DNA of 64,000 nucleotides from Comamonas sp009360615 (GTDB lineage Bacteria > Pseudomonadota > Gammaproteobacteria > Burkholderiales > Burkholderiaceae_C), in the NCBI RefSeq assembly GCF_035784015.1, contig NZ_JALKOW010000001.1, one strand, 5' to 3'. The first letter of the stretch is position 1; each line of letters starts with the position of its first letter. Below the pieces are notes generated by a model. It saw only the letters and a program-made list of their open reading frames with translations, did not search any database and was not told where the DNA came from. Positions 36,621-45,220 of the stretch are shown piece after piece. Position numbers and translations under genes: made by a program.

Positions 36621-36910
36621 GCCCGGCACTTCCATTTCAGCATTGGACCGTCAGTACCGCATGAATGCCAACGTACTGCATGGCTGGCTCGAAGAGCAGG
36701 CATGCACCAGGCCGCCTTTGAATTGGCGAGTGTTCGACAGGAGGTTAGCGCGGTTAGACCATCGCTGCAGCCTATCGTTCCTGCGCCTACTTTGCATGAG
36801 TGATGCAGAATTTCGACGGGAAAGGGGGACCAACCTATACGCTCTTCTGGGGCATAGGATGCAATGAATGTCATCAGCTCTTTCCACGGAGCTACTTGCT
36901 GCATCTGCTC
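36620..36910 (+). pseudogene. remnant of a transposase accessory protein (IS66 TnpA-like)
   Basis: Short pieces in shifting frames: 'SALDRQYRMNANVLHGWLEE' matches the helix-turn-helix end of IS66/IS3 OrfA proteins, then 'RPSLQPIVPAP' and a piece like the OrfA C-terminus. Several frameshifts make it non-functional. Confidence 0.45.
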
Positions 36911-37080
36911 ACGGAATTGGTGTTTTTAGCGTGCCTTCTTGGTTCAACGGTTCAGGCTGAGCTCAAATTTTGCATGGAGCGGGATGCTGCCGGAACGGCG
37001 TATGTGTAGGGGCGTTATGCAGAGATTCCCCAGGACTGATGTAATGGTTGGCTTTGCGTACCGTACGAAGAAATTTGAGC

Positions 37081-38448
37081 ATGCTTGTTTTGCTGTCCCC
37101 GCTCCCAGATGAGATGGATCGTGGTTACCTGGGGCGCGTGATGCGTATCAATGGGTACCGAAAATTAGAAGATTTTTCAGACGCCCTTGGAGAACTCTAC
37201 CAAGATAAAAAAAGTGCAGTGGGGCGGTCTTGGCACGGGCTGCTCTGCAGTCTGGCGGACATGAAAAGTGAGGACTTCTCACAGCAGCACACAACACTTC
37301 CGCTCAGGCGTGGAATTACTTCATATTTACCAAACGTCGCGCATGGATCTGCTGATCGGCCAACCATCACCGCGAAACATACAGTGCTGCGTAAATATCC
37401 AGCAGCTTTCTTCTGTGAACAGTGCGCTCGAGCCGATATTGCCTTCCATGGCATGAGCTATTGGCGGCGTGAACATCAGACACTAGGCCAGCTCTGGTGC
37501 TCCAAGCATGCTGCACCACTGAGCTTTACTGTAGAGCCAGATGCGATGCAAAACTCTCCGGCGCAGTCAGTCGCAAAGGCACATTCGATCCCCTTGGCGA
37601 TTGTTCAAGATGCTCGGGAGAATGCTTTTGTGCTGCGCTATCTCGAACTCGTTTCGGCAGTGTACGAACGAAGTGCTCCATTAGCAGTGGGAAGAATAGC
37701 GCCGGTGCTGCGTGACCGAGCAAAGCTGAAGGGTTTTCATGCCTATGCAGGTCCGGTGCGATCACCATTGATTAGCGATCACATTTGTGCGGTTTTTCCA
37801 GCGAAATGGCTGGAGCGCGTGTTCCCAAGTTTGATACAAAAAAGTCAAGGGGAGGCTTTACCTCAGATCGATGGGGCACTGTTCATGCGCAAGTCATCGT
37901 CGTCAACGGTGGCTTATCTATTGGTGCTAGCGGTGCTGTTTGACTCCGCAGATGAAGCTATCAGATCGCTTCAGGATGCGAATGATGGTGTGCTGGTGCC
38001 TCCTGTGTTACTGCGTCGTAGGACATATGTTTTGCCTGCGGATGAGGAGATCATGGAGGCGTATATCAATGCACTTGGACAAACGTCCAAAATTTCTCAG
38101 GTCTGGGAACTTCCCAAGCATCGAATTCAAAAGCGATTGCTTGAACTGGGGTTGCCAAATCTTGATGCAAAAGTGGGGCAAACGGAGAGTCTAAGAGCGG
38201 GGATGCAGGCCTTTTACATTGATGGGCACAGCTATGCAGAGAGCCTGAAGATTTCCGGAGTGACAAGCCGCCGCTTCGATGCCTTGCTGAGAGTCAGTGG
38301 TCCCAGTTTTTGCAGAGCACTGCGAAAAATGGATCAGAAAAACAATCGCTGCTCGCGAAAGGAACTTGCCCACAGTTTGCAAAGACTGCTGGCTGTGGAA
38401 CAAGTTCAAGCGATGCCTTCAGAAATGCATGAAGAGCATCAGGTGTGA
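37081..38448 (+). CDS. TniQ-family transposition protein 2
   Basis: 455 residues. N-terminal 'LVLLSPLPDEMDRGYLGRVMRINGY' and the TniQ zinc finger Cys112-x2-Cys115...Cys140-x2-His143 ('FFCEQCARADIAFHGMSYWRREHQ', 'LWCSKHAAPL'). The C-terminal 200 residues carry repeated helix-turn-helix-like segments ('QVWELPKHRIQKRLLELGLP', 'SYAESLKISGVTSRRFDALL'), as expected for a sequence-specific target binder. ATG 37081 is chosen; the frame is open upstream to a TTG at 37048. Two TniQ proteins in one element usually mean two targeting routes. Confidence 0.87.
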   Translation: MLVLLSPLPDEMDRGYLGRVMRINGYRKLEDFSDALGELYQDKKSAVGRSWHGLLCSLADMKSEDFSQQHTTLPLRRGITSYLPNVAHGSADRPTITAKHTVLRKYPAAFFCEQCARADIAFHGMSYWRREHQTLGQLWCSKHAAPLSFTVEPDAMQNSPAQSVAKAHSIPLAIVQDARENAFVLRYLELVSAVYERSAPLAVGRIAPVLRDRAKLKGFHAYAGPVRSPLISDHICAVFPAKWLERVFPSLIQKSQGEALPQIDGALFMRKSSSSTVAYLLVLAVLFDSADEAIRSLQDANDGVLVPPVLLRRRTYVLPADEEIMEAYINALGQTSKISQVWELPKHRIQKRLLELGLPNLDAKVGQTESLRAGMQAFYIDGHSYAESLKISGVTSRRFDALLRVSGPSFCRALRKMDQKNNRCSRKELAHSLQRLLAVEQVQAMPSEMHEEHQV

Positions 38449-38452
38449 AGAA

Positions 38453-39538
38453 TCAACAGTGCGATACTTCTCCCCAGAACCGCGTCCAGAAGCTGTTGTC
38501 GCGCGGTGTCAGATCTTCATACCTACTCAACCGCTGAGGATCATTGCTGCAGAGTGCAGCGACAGCGGGCTGTACCAGTGATAGATATGTATCGGCCGCA
38601 ACTCGAAAATCATCGAGTTGCAGATCATCTGCCTTCCTCTCGAAGGCGACGCGATGTGCAGCTATCCAGAGTGCAATGATGAGGCGTTGTACCCCAGCAG
38701 TTTTTTCCCAAATCAGCTGAGCTAGTTCATCCGTAACATTGACAGGCGTGGCGACAAACTGATAAGTACTCAGCTGCCGCAAAAAAATGCGCCGATAGAC
38801 AGCGTCCGTTGCAGAAGTGAAGTGTACAAATGCGTGGTAGCCAGATGTGACGATCCGTTGCGCGTTGCTCAGACGTCTAGTCAATGCACTGATGCCATCA
38901 GGAGTGCCAGAAACGAGCAAAGGAATCTGCCAAGTATTCATCAGAGTCAGAATCCACTTGAGGCATTGGTCCTCGACAATACTTAGCTCTGGCGCTGCGT
39001 CACCGACTTTACGTTTACGGCGGCGATCGAGCGTGGATAGCTTGAAGAAGTTCTGGATCTCATCGAGGTGCAGCAGGCCAAGAAAATGGCTAGACGCTAC
39101 TTGTCGCCACTCCTCCAACATTTGGGAACCATGGCGCCGGTCCGCTGCAAGTATTCGGTCAAAGCGCGTGCTGTTGGTTGCTTTTTTCCAGGAAGTCATC
39201 AACGCTGCAGCGAGGTCTGTTGCTCTGCCGCTGGAAGGAACGTCGATCGATAGCCAAGCCACCTGCTGTAGACCGCCGGCTAGCTTGAAAAAGGATTTGT
39301 GGGGAATGACTTGTTGTGGATAGGTTCCCAAGCATCGAAGAATTGCCTCACTTTTCCCGGATCCAGAAACGCCTTCAACGTAAGCGCCAATTTCTACCCC
39401 TAGTGAGGTTTTGTTTCCGAATATTCCGCGTTTACAAGCAGTGGCTTTCAAACTTGGCCACTCAATCAATACTTGCTCAGACAGGACCAAGACGGCATTG
39501 ATAAAACGAGACGTTGAGTTCTCGTAGAGCACCACCAA
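38453..39538 (-). CDS. TnsC/TniB-like AAA+ ATPase of transposition
   Basis: 361 residues. Walker A 'GVSGSGKS' (56-63), Walker B 'LGLLHLDEIQ' (about 153-162), then 'LMNTWQIPLLVSGTPDGISAL' and a sensor-2-like 'ELAQLIWEKTAGVQRLI', the TnsC/TniB pattern. This ATPase links TniQ at the target to the transposase. It converges on tniQ 2 with only four bases between stops, unlike the usual same-strand tnsB-tnsC-tniQ order. No ATG leads it; TTG 39538 or the next GTG codons must start it, so the N-terminus may be shortened. Confidence 0.82.
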   Translation of the reverse strand: MVVLYENSTSRFINAVLVLSEQVLIEWPSLKATACKRGIFGNKTSLGVEIGAYVEGVSGSGKSEAILRCLGTYPQQVIPHKSFFKLAGGLQQVAWLSIDVPSSGRATDLAAALMTSWKKATNSTRFDRILAADRRHGSQMLEEWRQVASSHFLGLLHLDEIQNFFKLSTLDRRRKRKVGDAAPELSIVEDQCLKWILTLMNTWQIPLLVSGTPDGISALTRRLSNAQRIVTSGYHAFVHFTSATDAVYRRIFLRQLSTYQFVATPVNVTDELAQLIWEKTAGVQRLIIALWIAAHRVAFERKADDLQLDDFRVAADTYLSLVQPAVAALCSNDPQRLSRYEDLTPRDNSFWTRFWGEVSHC

Positions 39539-39588
39539 TCGATCAACGAAATTACCAAGTCAGCTAGCAATACCAGACAATCAGGTGC

Positions 39589-39888
39589 ATGTCAGGTGCT
39601 TCTCTCATTGCAAACCACATGAATGTTCCATACGGACCCATCGTGAGTTCGTCGGGTGTGATTGCATCGTTTTGCAATGGTCGCTTAAGTGCAAAAAATG
39701 AACTGGCGAATGGAGTTTTAGCTCCTTTTTTTAACGAAATTGAGCCTAGTTTGATCTTGCGTTGTGCGCACGAGGTCAACGCATCTTTGGTTATGGTCAA
39801 CAGCCTGTACGCGCACACATTAAGCTTAGGTTTTATGCCATCTCCCGAATGGGAAAAGGCCGCGGCCCTTCTTCAAGGACAGCTTTAG
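39589..39888 (+). CDS. hypothetical 99-residue protein (uncertain)
   Basis: An ATG-led frame facing away from the tnsC-like gene ('MSGASLIANHMNVPYGPIVS' to 'EWEKAAALLQGQL'). Codon use is plausible but the ribosome-binding site is weak and I recognise no family. It could be chance. Confidence 0.3.
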   Translation: MSGASLIANHMNVPYGPIVSSSGVIASFCNGRLSAKNELANGVLAPFFNEIEPSLILRCAHEVNASLVMVNSLYAHTLSLGFMPSPEWEKAAALLQGQL

Positions 39889-40209
39889 GCTGTGGATTCA
39901 ACTGTTCGACTCAACAAGATAAATGACTGCTGCCCCCAAAGCAGCCATGGCAGTTAATCTCCGATCTACACTTTGAAACGGTCATTGGACGCTGACACAG
40001 GCCGATGGATCGCTTTCGTGCTCGTTGAAGTGGTGTTATCGCCCCATTGCGGTCGTTGATCTCTAGGAAGACCGGGGTATCTTTATGATCATAATCGGCC
40101 GTTCGAAGGGAAGTTCAATGAGTCGAAAGCCGCCCCCTATCTGCCCGACCAAGACGGACTCCGGACATGATTGACGGTAGCTACGCTTTGCCCACCGGAT
40201 GGTGGGGTC
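39889..40209. other. non-coding stretch between transposition and defence genes
   Basis: About 320 bases; no credible gene or terminator was seen. GC rises toward the helicase gene, marking a composition boundary. Confidence 0.45.
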
Positions 40210-43200
40210 TTAAGGCGTTTCGCGCCGGTGCAACAGATATGGTTCTCCTCTAACCTGCCGTAGGTCTACGGAAAGCTCGAACCGGAAACGCGAGGATTGA
40301 TCATCCCAATCCGCCGGAAGGTTACAGTGCGCAACGGCATAGCCGGCGGGATCGATCCAACTGAGGCGATCGGCTGTTGCGAGCGGCAACACGCTAAGCT
40401 GGCGCGCAAGATAGTCCTCTGCTGCTCGTTCGAGCCGCACGTCGAGAGTGATCTCACGCGATGCCGGTCGTATCGGATCCGGCGACTTACGTGCTTCGAC
40501 CCAATCCCGAATACTTCGAGGATCGAGCTTGTCATTTGGAACGGTATCCGCCCCAAGTTGTGCGTAATAAGCCTGGGCGTCGGCCTCCGCCTGCACACGG
40601 TTGCGTGCATTGCCGCGCGCCAGCAGGAATGCGGCGACCGGATCGAGCGTGCCCCAACTGATCAGTTCCTTGAGCCAGAAAACGATCCAAGGCAGGCCGC
40701 TGCGTGGCCAGTCGTCCATTGTGAGTGCATCGACCGGACCTGTGGCGTCGCCCTGATCCATCAGCACGCCAATCAGGCTGCCCAACCCCCAATTGCCGCG
40801 ATAGATGAAATTATCAGATACGAAGGCGAACCAGGGTCCGAGCTCCTTCGGTTTAGGCTGCTTTTTAAGGGTGGTCTTAAACAGCCACCAGCGCAGCAGT
40901 TTCTCCCACTCATGAAAGGGCTTCCGCATCCGTCCTAGCTTGGTCGAGATGCGGAACGCCGGTACTTCGCTCAGCAGGACGAAAACCGCGCAGATGAACT
41001 GAAACTGTTGCTCTGCAGGCCGATCGGCATAATCGATGCCGGCCAGCAAGGCCGTGCGGATGTCGTCGATGCGGTCGAGGAGGATCGATCCAGAGCGTGG
41101 CGGCAGGCTAGTCTTGTAGAGCTGGCGACGCCGATTGGGGTCGGGGTAGAGGCTGGTGATCGCCCGACCTCGCTGGAGCCAAGTCTGTGCCAGGCGAGCC
41201 TCCTCGTGCGCCGCGACGTAGGCGTAGGTTCGTCGCCATAGGGCCGACAATTCGGTTTCGAGGTCGGCGGCATTGCCACCCGCGTTGCGCATCAGCTCGA
41301 TCTCCTGGATCGCGGCAATTAACAATCCATCGAGCGTATCAAGCAGTTTCTCGCTGTCGTTGTCATCGTCGTTCCCATCGACAACCGAGGTGTACTCGAG
41401 CCATTCGGCAAATTCATCATCATCATCGCTACCGCTCAAGACCTCCCACGCATCGCGTAGCCTCTCCAGCAAAATGGCGAGCGCGCTATTCGCGGTACCC
41501 TCCTCGACCGACAGGTCGCCAGTGGAGGCTAGTTCGGTCGCCTCCTTTAGCTCATCGACAAGCTTGTCATAACCCTCCCAAGTCCGGTTCCAGACATACT
41601 TGTGGCTGTGGCCGACATATTCGCGCTCGGGGAGCACGACGAGGGCATTGCCTTCAGTGGCGACGCCCGGCCGCCCAGCACGACCGATGAGGTTCGAGAA
41701 TTCATTGACCGAGAAGACGTCGTTCGAGCGATGGACGCTTGGGATTAGTAGCGTATTCACGGGAATATTGACTCCCTCGGAGAGGGTCGAGGTCGCGATC
41801 ACGACGCGGACGTTACCTCGATCAATCGCCACCTTAAGCCGACGTGCCAGGAGCCCCGGCATCTGGCCGTGATGGACCGCGATTCCGCGCACCAGCAGAC
41901 GATATTCGAAGGACGCCGTCGTGAAATAGTCCTCGGCCGCAGCTAGGCAGCTCTGCCAGTGAGGGTCATTTTCAGCGACGGACCAGTAATTGGGAAGCGC
42001 AACATCTGCCGCGATCCAGCTGTTGAGCAGATCGGCGCAATTCTCTGCAAAGGAACTGACGTTCTGCGTCAGCGAGATCATCACGGTCGGCCGGGTGCCA
42101 TCTGAGCGCTCGGCAGCGAGGTGGAGAGCGGCCCAGAGTGTAGGTCCGCGCAGCGATTTTTCGACGCCAAGTGCGCTATTAACGCCACCGGGAACAGATG
42201 GAAAAGGGCTGGGGATATAGGGACGATCATCGGCGCGCTCATCCTCGAACTCGAGTGTGCGGCCGTCCATTAAGTCGTAGCGGATGTCGAACCGGCCACT
42301 TCTCGTGACCTCGAGTCGACCGAGCATCTGCCGGGTGCTGCGATAGGTCGAGGTAATTGGACCGCCCTCCTCGTCGCTCGACAGCCAGGATGCAATTGCC
42401 GGCGCGGCCTTGGCGGCGACCGCCGAGAGCGCGATGATCCGAAAGTTCTTGCTGTCCTGCGCACGGAGCAGACGGGCGCTGAGTTGTTCGAGTCGGAGAG
42501 CGCGAGACGTGCCATCGGTGACTGCGTCCGATCGGTTCGGATCCTGTTCGACCATATGCGCTTCATCAATGACGACAAGGCGCACACGATCCAGAAACAA
42601 CGTTCCGAGATAGCGCAACAATGCATCGGCCTTCTCAAAGGTGCAGATGACAACGGTCGGCTGATTGACCTGAACCCAGGCATCGGTCGGCCCCCAATCG
42701 GTACCCCCATAAAGCCCGGTGACAACCACGGGCTCCGCCGCGATGTCGCGCAGGTCTTCGGTGAACCGAGCCTCGACCTCAGCAGCTAACGCCCGCGAGG
42801 GTACGAGATAAAGCACAAGATTGTCTGCGAGAAGCGGATTGGGGCGCGTCACGAACAGGCCCTGAACGGCGGCCAGGGTGGCAATGGTTGTCTTGCCCGA
42901 TCCAGTTGGCGTGCAGAGAACGAAGCTGTCATTAGCCGCTAGCCGCTCGACTCCGGCTCGTTGCGCTGGCCATACCAAGGCGCGGCGGTTGACAAAGGCC
43001 GCGCGGGCGAATTGCATTAGCGCGGCGCGGGTGCGTGGACTCCCGTCGTCGGCGAGCCGTTCAATGTGGGGCCAAAGGCTTGCGTCTATGAAGCGTTGTG
43101 CTGCACCGGCGCAAAGCCGCGCCAGCAGATAGGAGTAGGGATCGCGGCTATGCAGATAGCTTTGCGCCAGCGAATCGAGCTTGACCACCGCACGGTCAAC

Positions 43201-43839
43201 CAGCGCGGCTTCGCCAGTGCGCAGATAGGAACAGATGGTGCCGATGCTCATGATGATGTGGCGGACGGTCGAGAGTTCGAGACCGGTAAGTCGAGCATCG
43301 TCGTTCTCGTCACCCTCATCGACAAGGACGACTCTCGTGACACGGTCTTCGCCAAGGTCGTGCTGCACCTTCCAGAACGTTTGCACCGCGATCAATGCAG
43401 CATCAAAATCGCCACGCAAAAATTCACGCAGGATCGTGGAAAAAGCCTCGCCGGCCGGCAAAATACGCAGATGGCCTAGAGCCATTGCGGGATAACCGGC
43501 CACCTGATAAGCGGCCGCCGACAGCAGGTGGATTGGAGCTTTGGCAGGCCTAAGGGATGCATGCGAAACCCATTCGAGAACTTCGGCAGCGCGCTTCACG
43601 GCTGTCGTCCAGGCACGACTGTCGTCGGCTGATCGCTCGAGCCAGGCCGCATCAAGCAATAAGCATGCTTCGTCGAGCCGTGCCGCTAGTTCTGCTTGGC
43701 TGAACGATAAAAGCCCCTCTGCGCCCATGTCCCGACGTACACGCTGGCTGTAGAGTTTCGCTTGCAGTGGTGACAGCGCGGAGCCGGCCAAATCCGCCCT
43801 GATCCGCCCGGCGATGTTGATTACGGCATCACTTGGCAT
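40210..43839 (-). CDS. HamB-like SF2 (DEAH) helicase of a Hachiman-like defence system
   Basis: 1,209 residues. A long N-terminal helical part (about 1-290) precedes the motor: Walker A 'CTPTGSGKTTIA' (about 309-320), 'YLVPSRALAAEVEARF', 'TVVICTFEKADALLRYLG', DEAH box 'LVVIDEAHMVEQDP' (about 421-434), and motif VI-like 'NLIGRAGRPGV' with 'IATSTLSEGVNIPVNTLLIP', as in Ski2-type helicases. In Hachiman, HamB surveys DNA and holds the HamA nuclease in check. ATG 43839 overlaps the upstream stop by one base (TGATG), so the two are coupled. Assignment to Hachiman, or the related AbpAB, rests on this pairing. Confidence 0.78.
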   Translation of the reverse strand: MPSDAVINIAGRIRADLAGSALSPLQAKLYSQRVRRDMGAEGLLSFSQAELAARLDEACLLLDAAWLERSADDSRAWTTAVKRAAEVLEWVSHASLRPAKAPIHLLSAAAYQVAGYPAMALGHLRILPAGEAFSTILREFLRGDFDAALIAVQTFWKVQHDLGEDRVTRVVLVDEGDENDDARLTGLELSTVRHIIMSIGTICSYLRTGEAALVDRAVVKLDSLAQSYLHSRDPYSYLLARLCAGAAQRFIDASLWPHIERLADDGSPRTRAALMQFARAAFVNRRALVWPAQRAGVERLAANDSFVLCTPTGSGKTTIATLAAVQGLFVTRPNPLLADNLVLYLVPSRALAAEVEARFTEDLRDIAAEPVVVTGLYGGTDWGPTDAWVQVNQPTVVICTFEKADALLRYLGTLFLDRVRLVVIDEAHMVEQDPNRSDAVTDGTSRALRLEQLSARLLRAQDSKNFRIIALSAVAAKAAPAIASWLSSDEEGGPITSTYRSTRQMLGRLEVTRSGRFDIRYDLMDGRTLEFEDERADDRPYIPSPFPSVPGGVNSALGVEKSLRGPTLWAALHLAAERSDGTRPTVMISLTQNVSSFAENCADLLNSWIAADVALPNYWSVAENDPHWQSCLAAAEDYFTTASFEYRLLVRGIAVHHGQMPGLLARRLKVAIDRGNVRVVIATSTLSEGVNIPVNTLLIPSVHRSNDVFSVNEFSNLIGRAGRPGVATEGNALVVLPEREYVGHSHKYVWNRTWEGYDKLVDELKEATELASTGDLSVEEGTANSALAILLERLRDAWEVLSGSDDDDEFAEWLEYTSVVDGNDDDNDSEKLLDTLDGLLIAAIQEIELMRNAGGNAADLETELSALWRRTYAYVAAHEEARLAQTWLQRGRAITSLYPDPNRRRQLYKTSLPPRSGSILLDRIDDIRTALLAGIDYADRPAEQQFQFICAVFVLLSEVPAFRISTKLGRMRKPFHEWEKLLRWWLFKTTLKKQPKPKELGPWFAFVSDNFIYRGNWGLGSLIGVLMDQGDATGPVDALTMDDWPRSGLPWIVFWLKELISWGTLDPVAAFLLARGNARNRVQAEADAQAYYAQLGADTVPNDKLDPRSIRDWVEARKSPDPIRPASREITLDVRLERAAEDYLARQLSVLPLATADRLSWIDPAGYAVAHCNLPADWDDQSSRFRFELSVDLRQVRGEPYLLHRRETP

Positions 43840-44753
43840 CAAGCCCCCCGATAAAGTGTGTCGACGAGATGCCTGAGTTCCGAGATCTGGAACTCCATGG
43901 CATCAAGGTGCCGGTCGGCGTTGTATGACGCATGCGGCGCATCTGCCGGCAGCCAACTCAACCGTGTGCTTGGTCTAACTGGGACGTTTCCAACGGTATA
44001 CGCAAGCCCGTCGTGCCGCTTGGCCGTTTTGAAGCCGTCTCGATAAAATTCGAGCAGCCGAGCCACCCATTCTTGGGCTTCGGGGGTTTCATAGTCCGAC
44101 AGCAACGTGATCAATTCGCGAATGCCACTAGGACGTCGCCCTCCAGTGGCCAGCTTGGCATGAGCATCGGCAATGATCGCAGTATTGCTGGCGATCAAGC
44201 ATTTCGCCTCCAGCGCAAGAATGTGGGAGATTTTGCCTTTACTGTCGACCCTGAAAGCAAGGGCGTCGTCGCCGGTACGTCCCGGACGCTTTTCTGCCTC
44301 TGCATCGGGGTCGTGTGGCTCGTTCATAAGAATGCGCTCATTGATTAGGTCGAGATGTTGAAATTCTTGGTCGTGAAAGCGGAACAGAAAGGCTGGTACC
44401 TGCCAGTCGGTCTGCCCGAAGGCTCCAAAATGTTCGATCGCGAGACCAGCAAGGGTTTCGCCAAGATAGCCCTGCAATGTGATCCGATTGAGCATCGCGG
44501 GATAGTGTGCGGCGGGATCGTCAACCGTATCCGAAAAAGGGGAGAGATTGTCCTCAAAGCCTTTGCGTATGCGGGTCCGAGCATCGTCGAGGGCCTCTTG
44601 CGCGTAGGCGATCAGTTCGTCACGCAGCGCGCTAAAGTTGGCATTGACTTCTCGCCACACACGCAGTTGATATTTGGGATGTGTTCCCGTCACCGGCTGC
44701 GTAACGAGCCACGCATTGAGTGGCTGTATGGTCAAACGACGGAAGCGGATCAT
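43839..44753 (-). CDS. HamA-like (DUF1837-type) nuclease
   Basis: 304 residues. A PD-(D/E)xK-like set is visible: Glu99 in 'LQGYLGETLAG', Asp162/163 in 'GRTGDDALAFRV' and Glu182-x-Lys184 in 'ILALEAKCLI'. The order 'GxxxE ... EFQHLDLINE ... GDDA...LEAK' is that of HamA/DUF1837 effectors, which cut DNA when released by the helicase. Preceded by AGGTG. It is the first gene of the two-gene unit. Sequence identity to known HamA could not be measured here. Confidence 0.65.
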   Translation of the reverse strand: MIRFRRLTIQPLNAWLVTQPVTGTHPKYQLRVWREVNANFSALRDELIAYAQEALDDARTRIRKGFEDNLSPFSDTVDDPAAHYPAMLNRITLQGYLGETLAGLAIEHFGAFGQTDWQVPAFLFRFHDQEFQHLDLINERILMNEPHDPDAEAEKRPGRTGDDALAFRVDSKGKISHILALEAKCLIASNTAIIADAHAKLATGGRRPSGIRELITLLSDYETPEAQEWVARLLEFYRDGFKTAKRHDGLAYTVGNVPVRPSTRLSWLPADAPHASYNADRHLDAMEFQISELRHLVDTLYRGA

Positions 44754-45220
44754 CTTGCAAGCACCTGATCGTGCAATAAATCAACATGTAATCTCATGTA
44801 GGTCTCCATGAAAGCACTCCAACGATTATTTGGTATCGGCTAAGCGCAATGAATAGCGCCCATCGAGTCCGAATATCTTGGGTGATGCACCTTTAGCGTG
44901 GCGGCTTTTCGCCTCAATCTCAAATGATCGTTCTTCGGGTGGACATGCGGTTCAGCAGACCACAAGATACGTAAAGCAAATGCCCGCTTTGGCCTGTGGC
45001 ATGAGTGCACGGATGAGCCAGGAGCAGACACCCGATACGCGAGCCTCGCCGAAGAAGTAAACAGTCAGCGAGGTCCATGAACTGGTGATACCGGCCGAAA
45101 GCAGCCGGTCCTCCCTATGAAAGAAGATGCTCAACGTCCGAGCCATGCCACCTCAGTAGCCAGAGCCCGGACTTACAGCGCCTGCAGTAGCGGGTCAGCT
45201 TGGGCAAGGAATCAGACCTC
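44754..45220. other. region between OLD nuclease and HamA-like gene
   Basis: 467 bases; no credible gene. It must contain the promoter of the hamAB-like unit and the end of the OLD transcript, but no clear terminator was seen. Confidence 0.45.

Noticed and set aside
44878..45060. Short open frames in the gap between the OLD and HamA-like genes
   Set aside because: No ribosome-binding sites, no recognisable motifs, and frames open on both strands.
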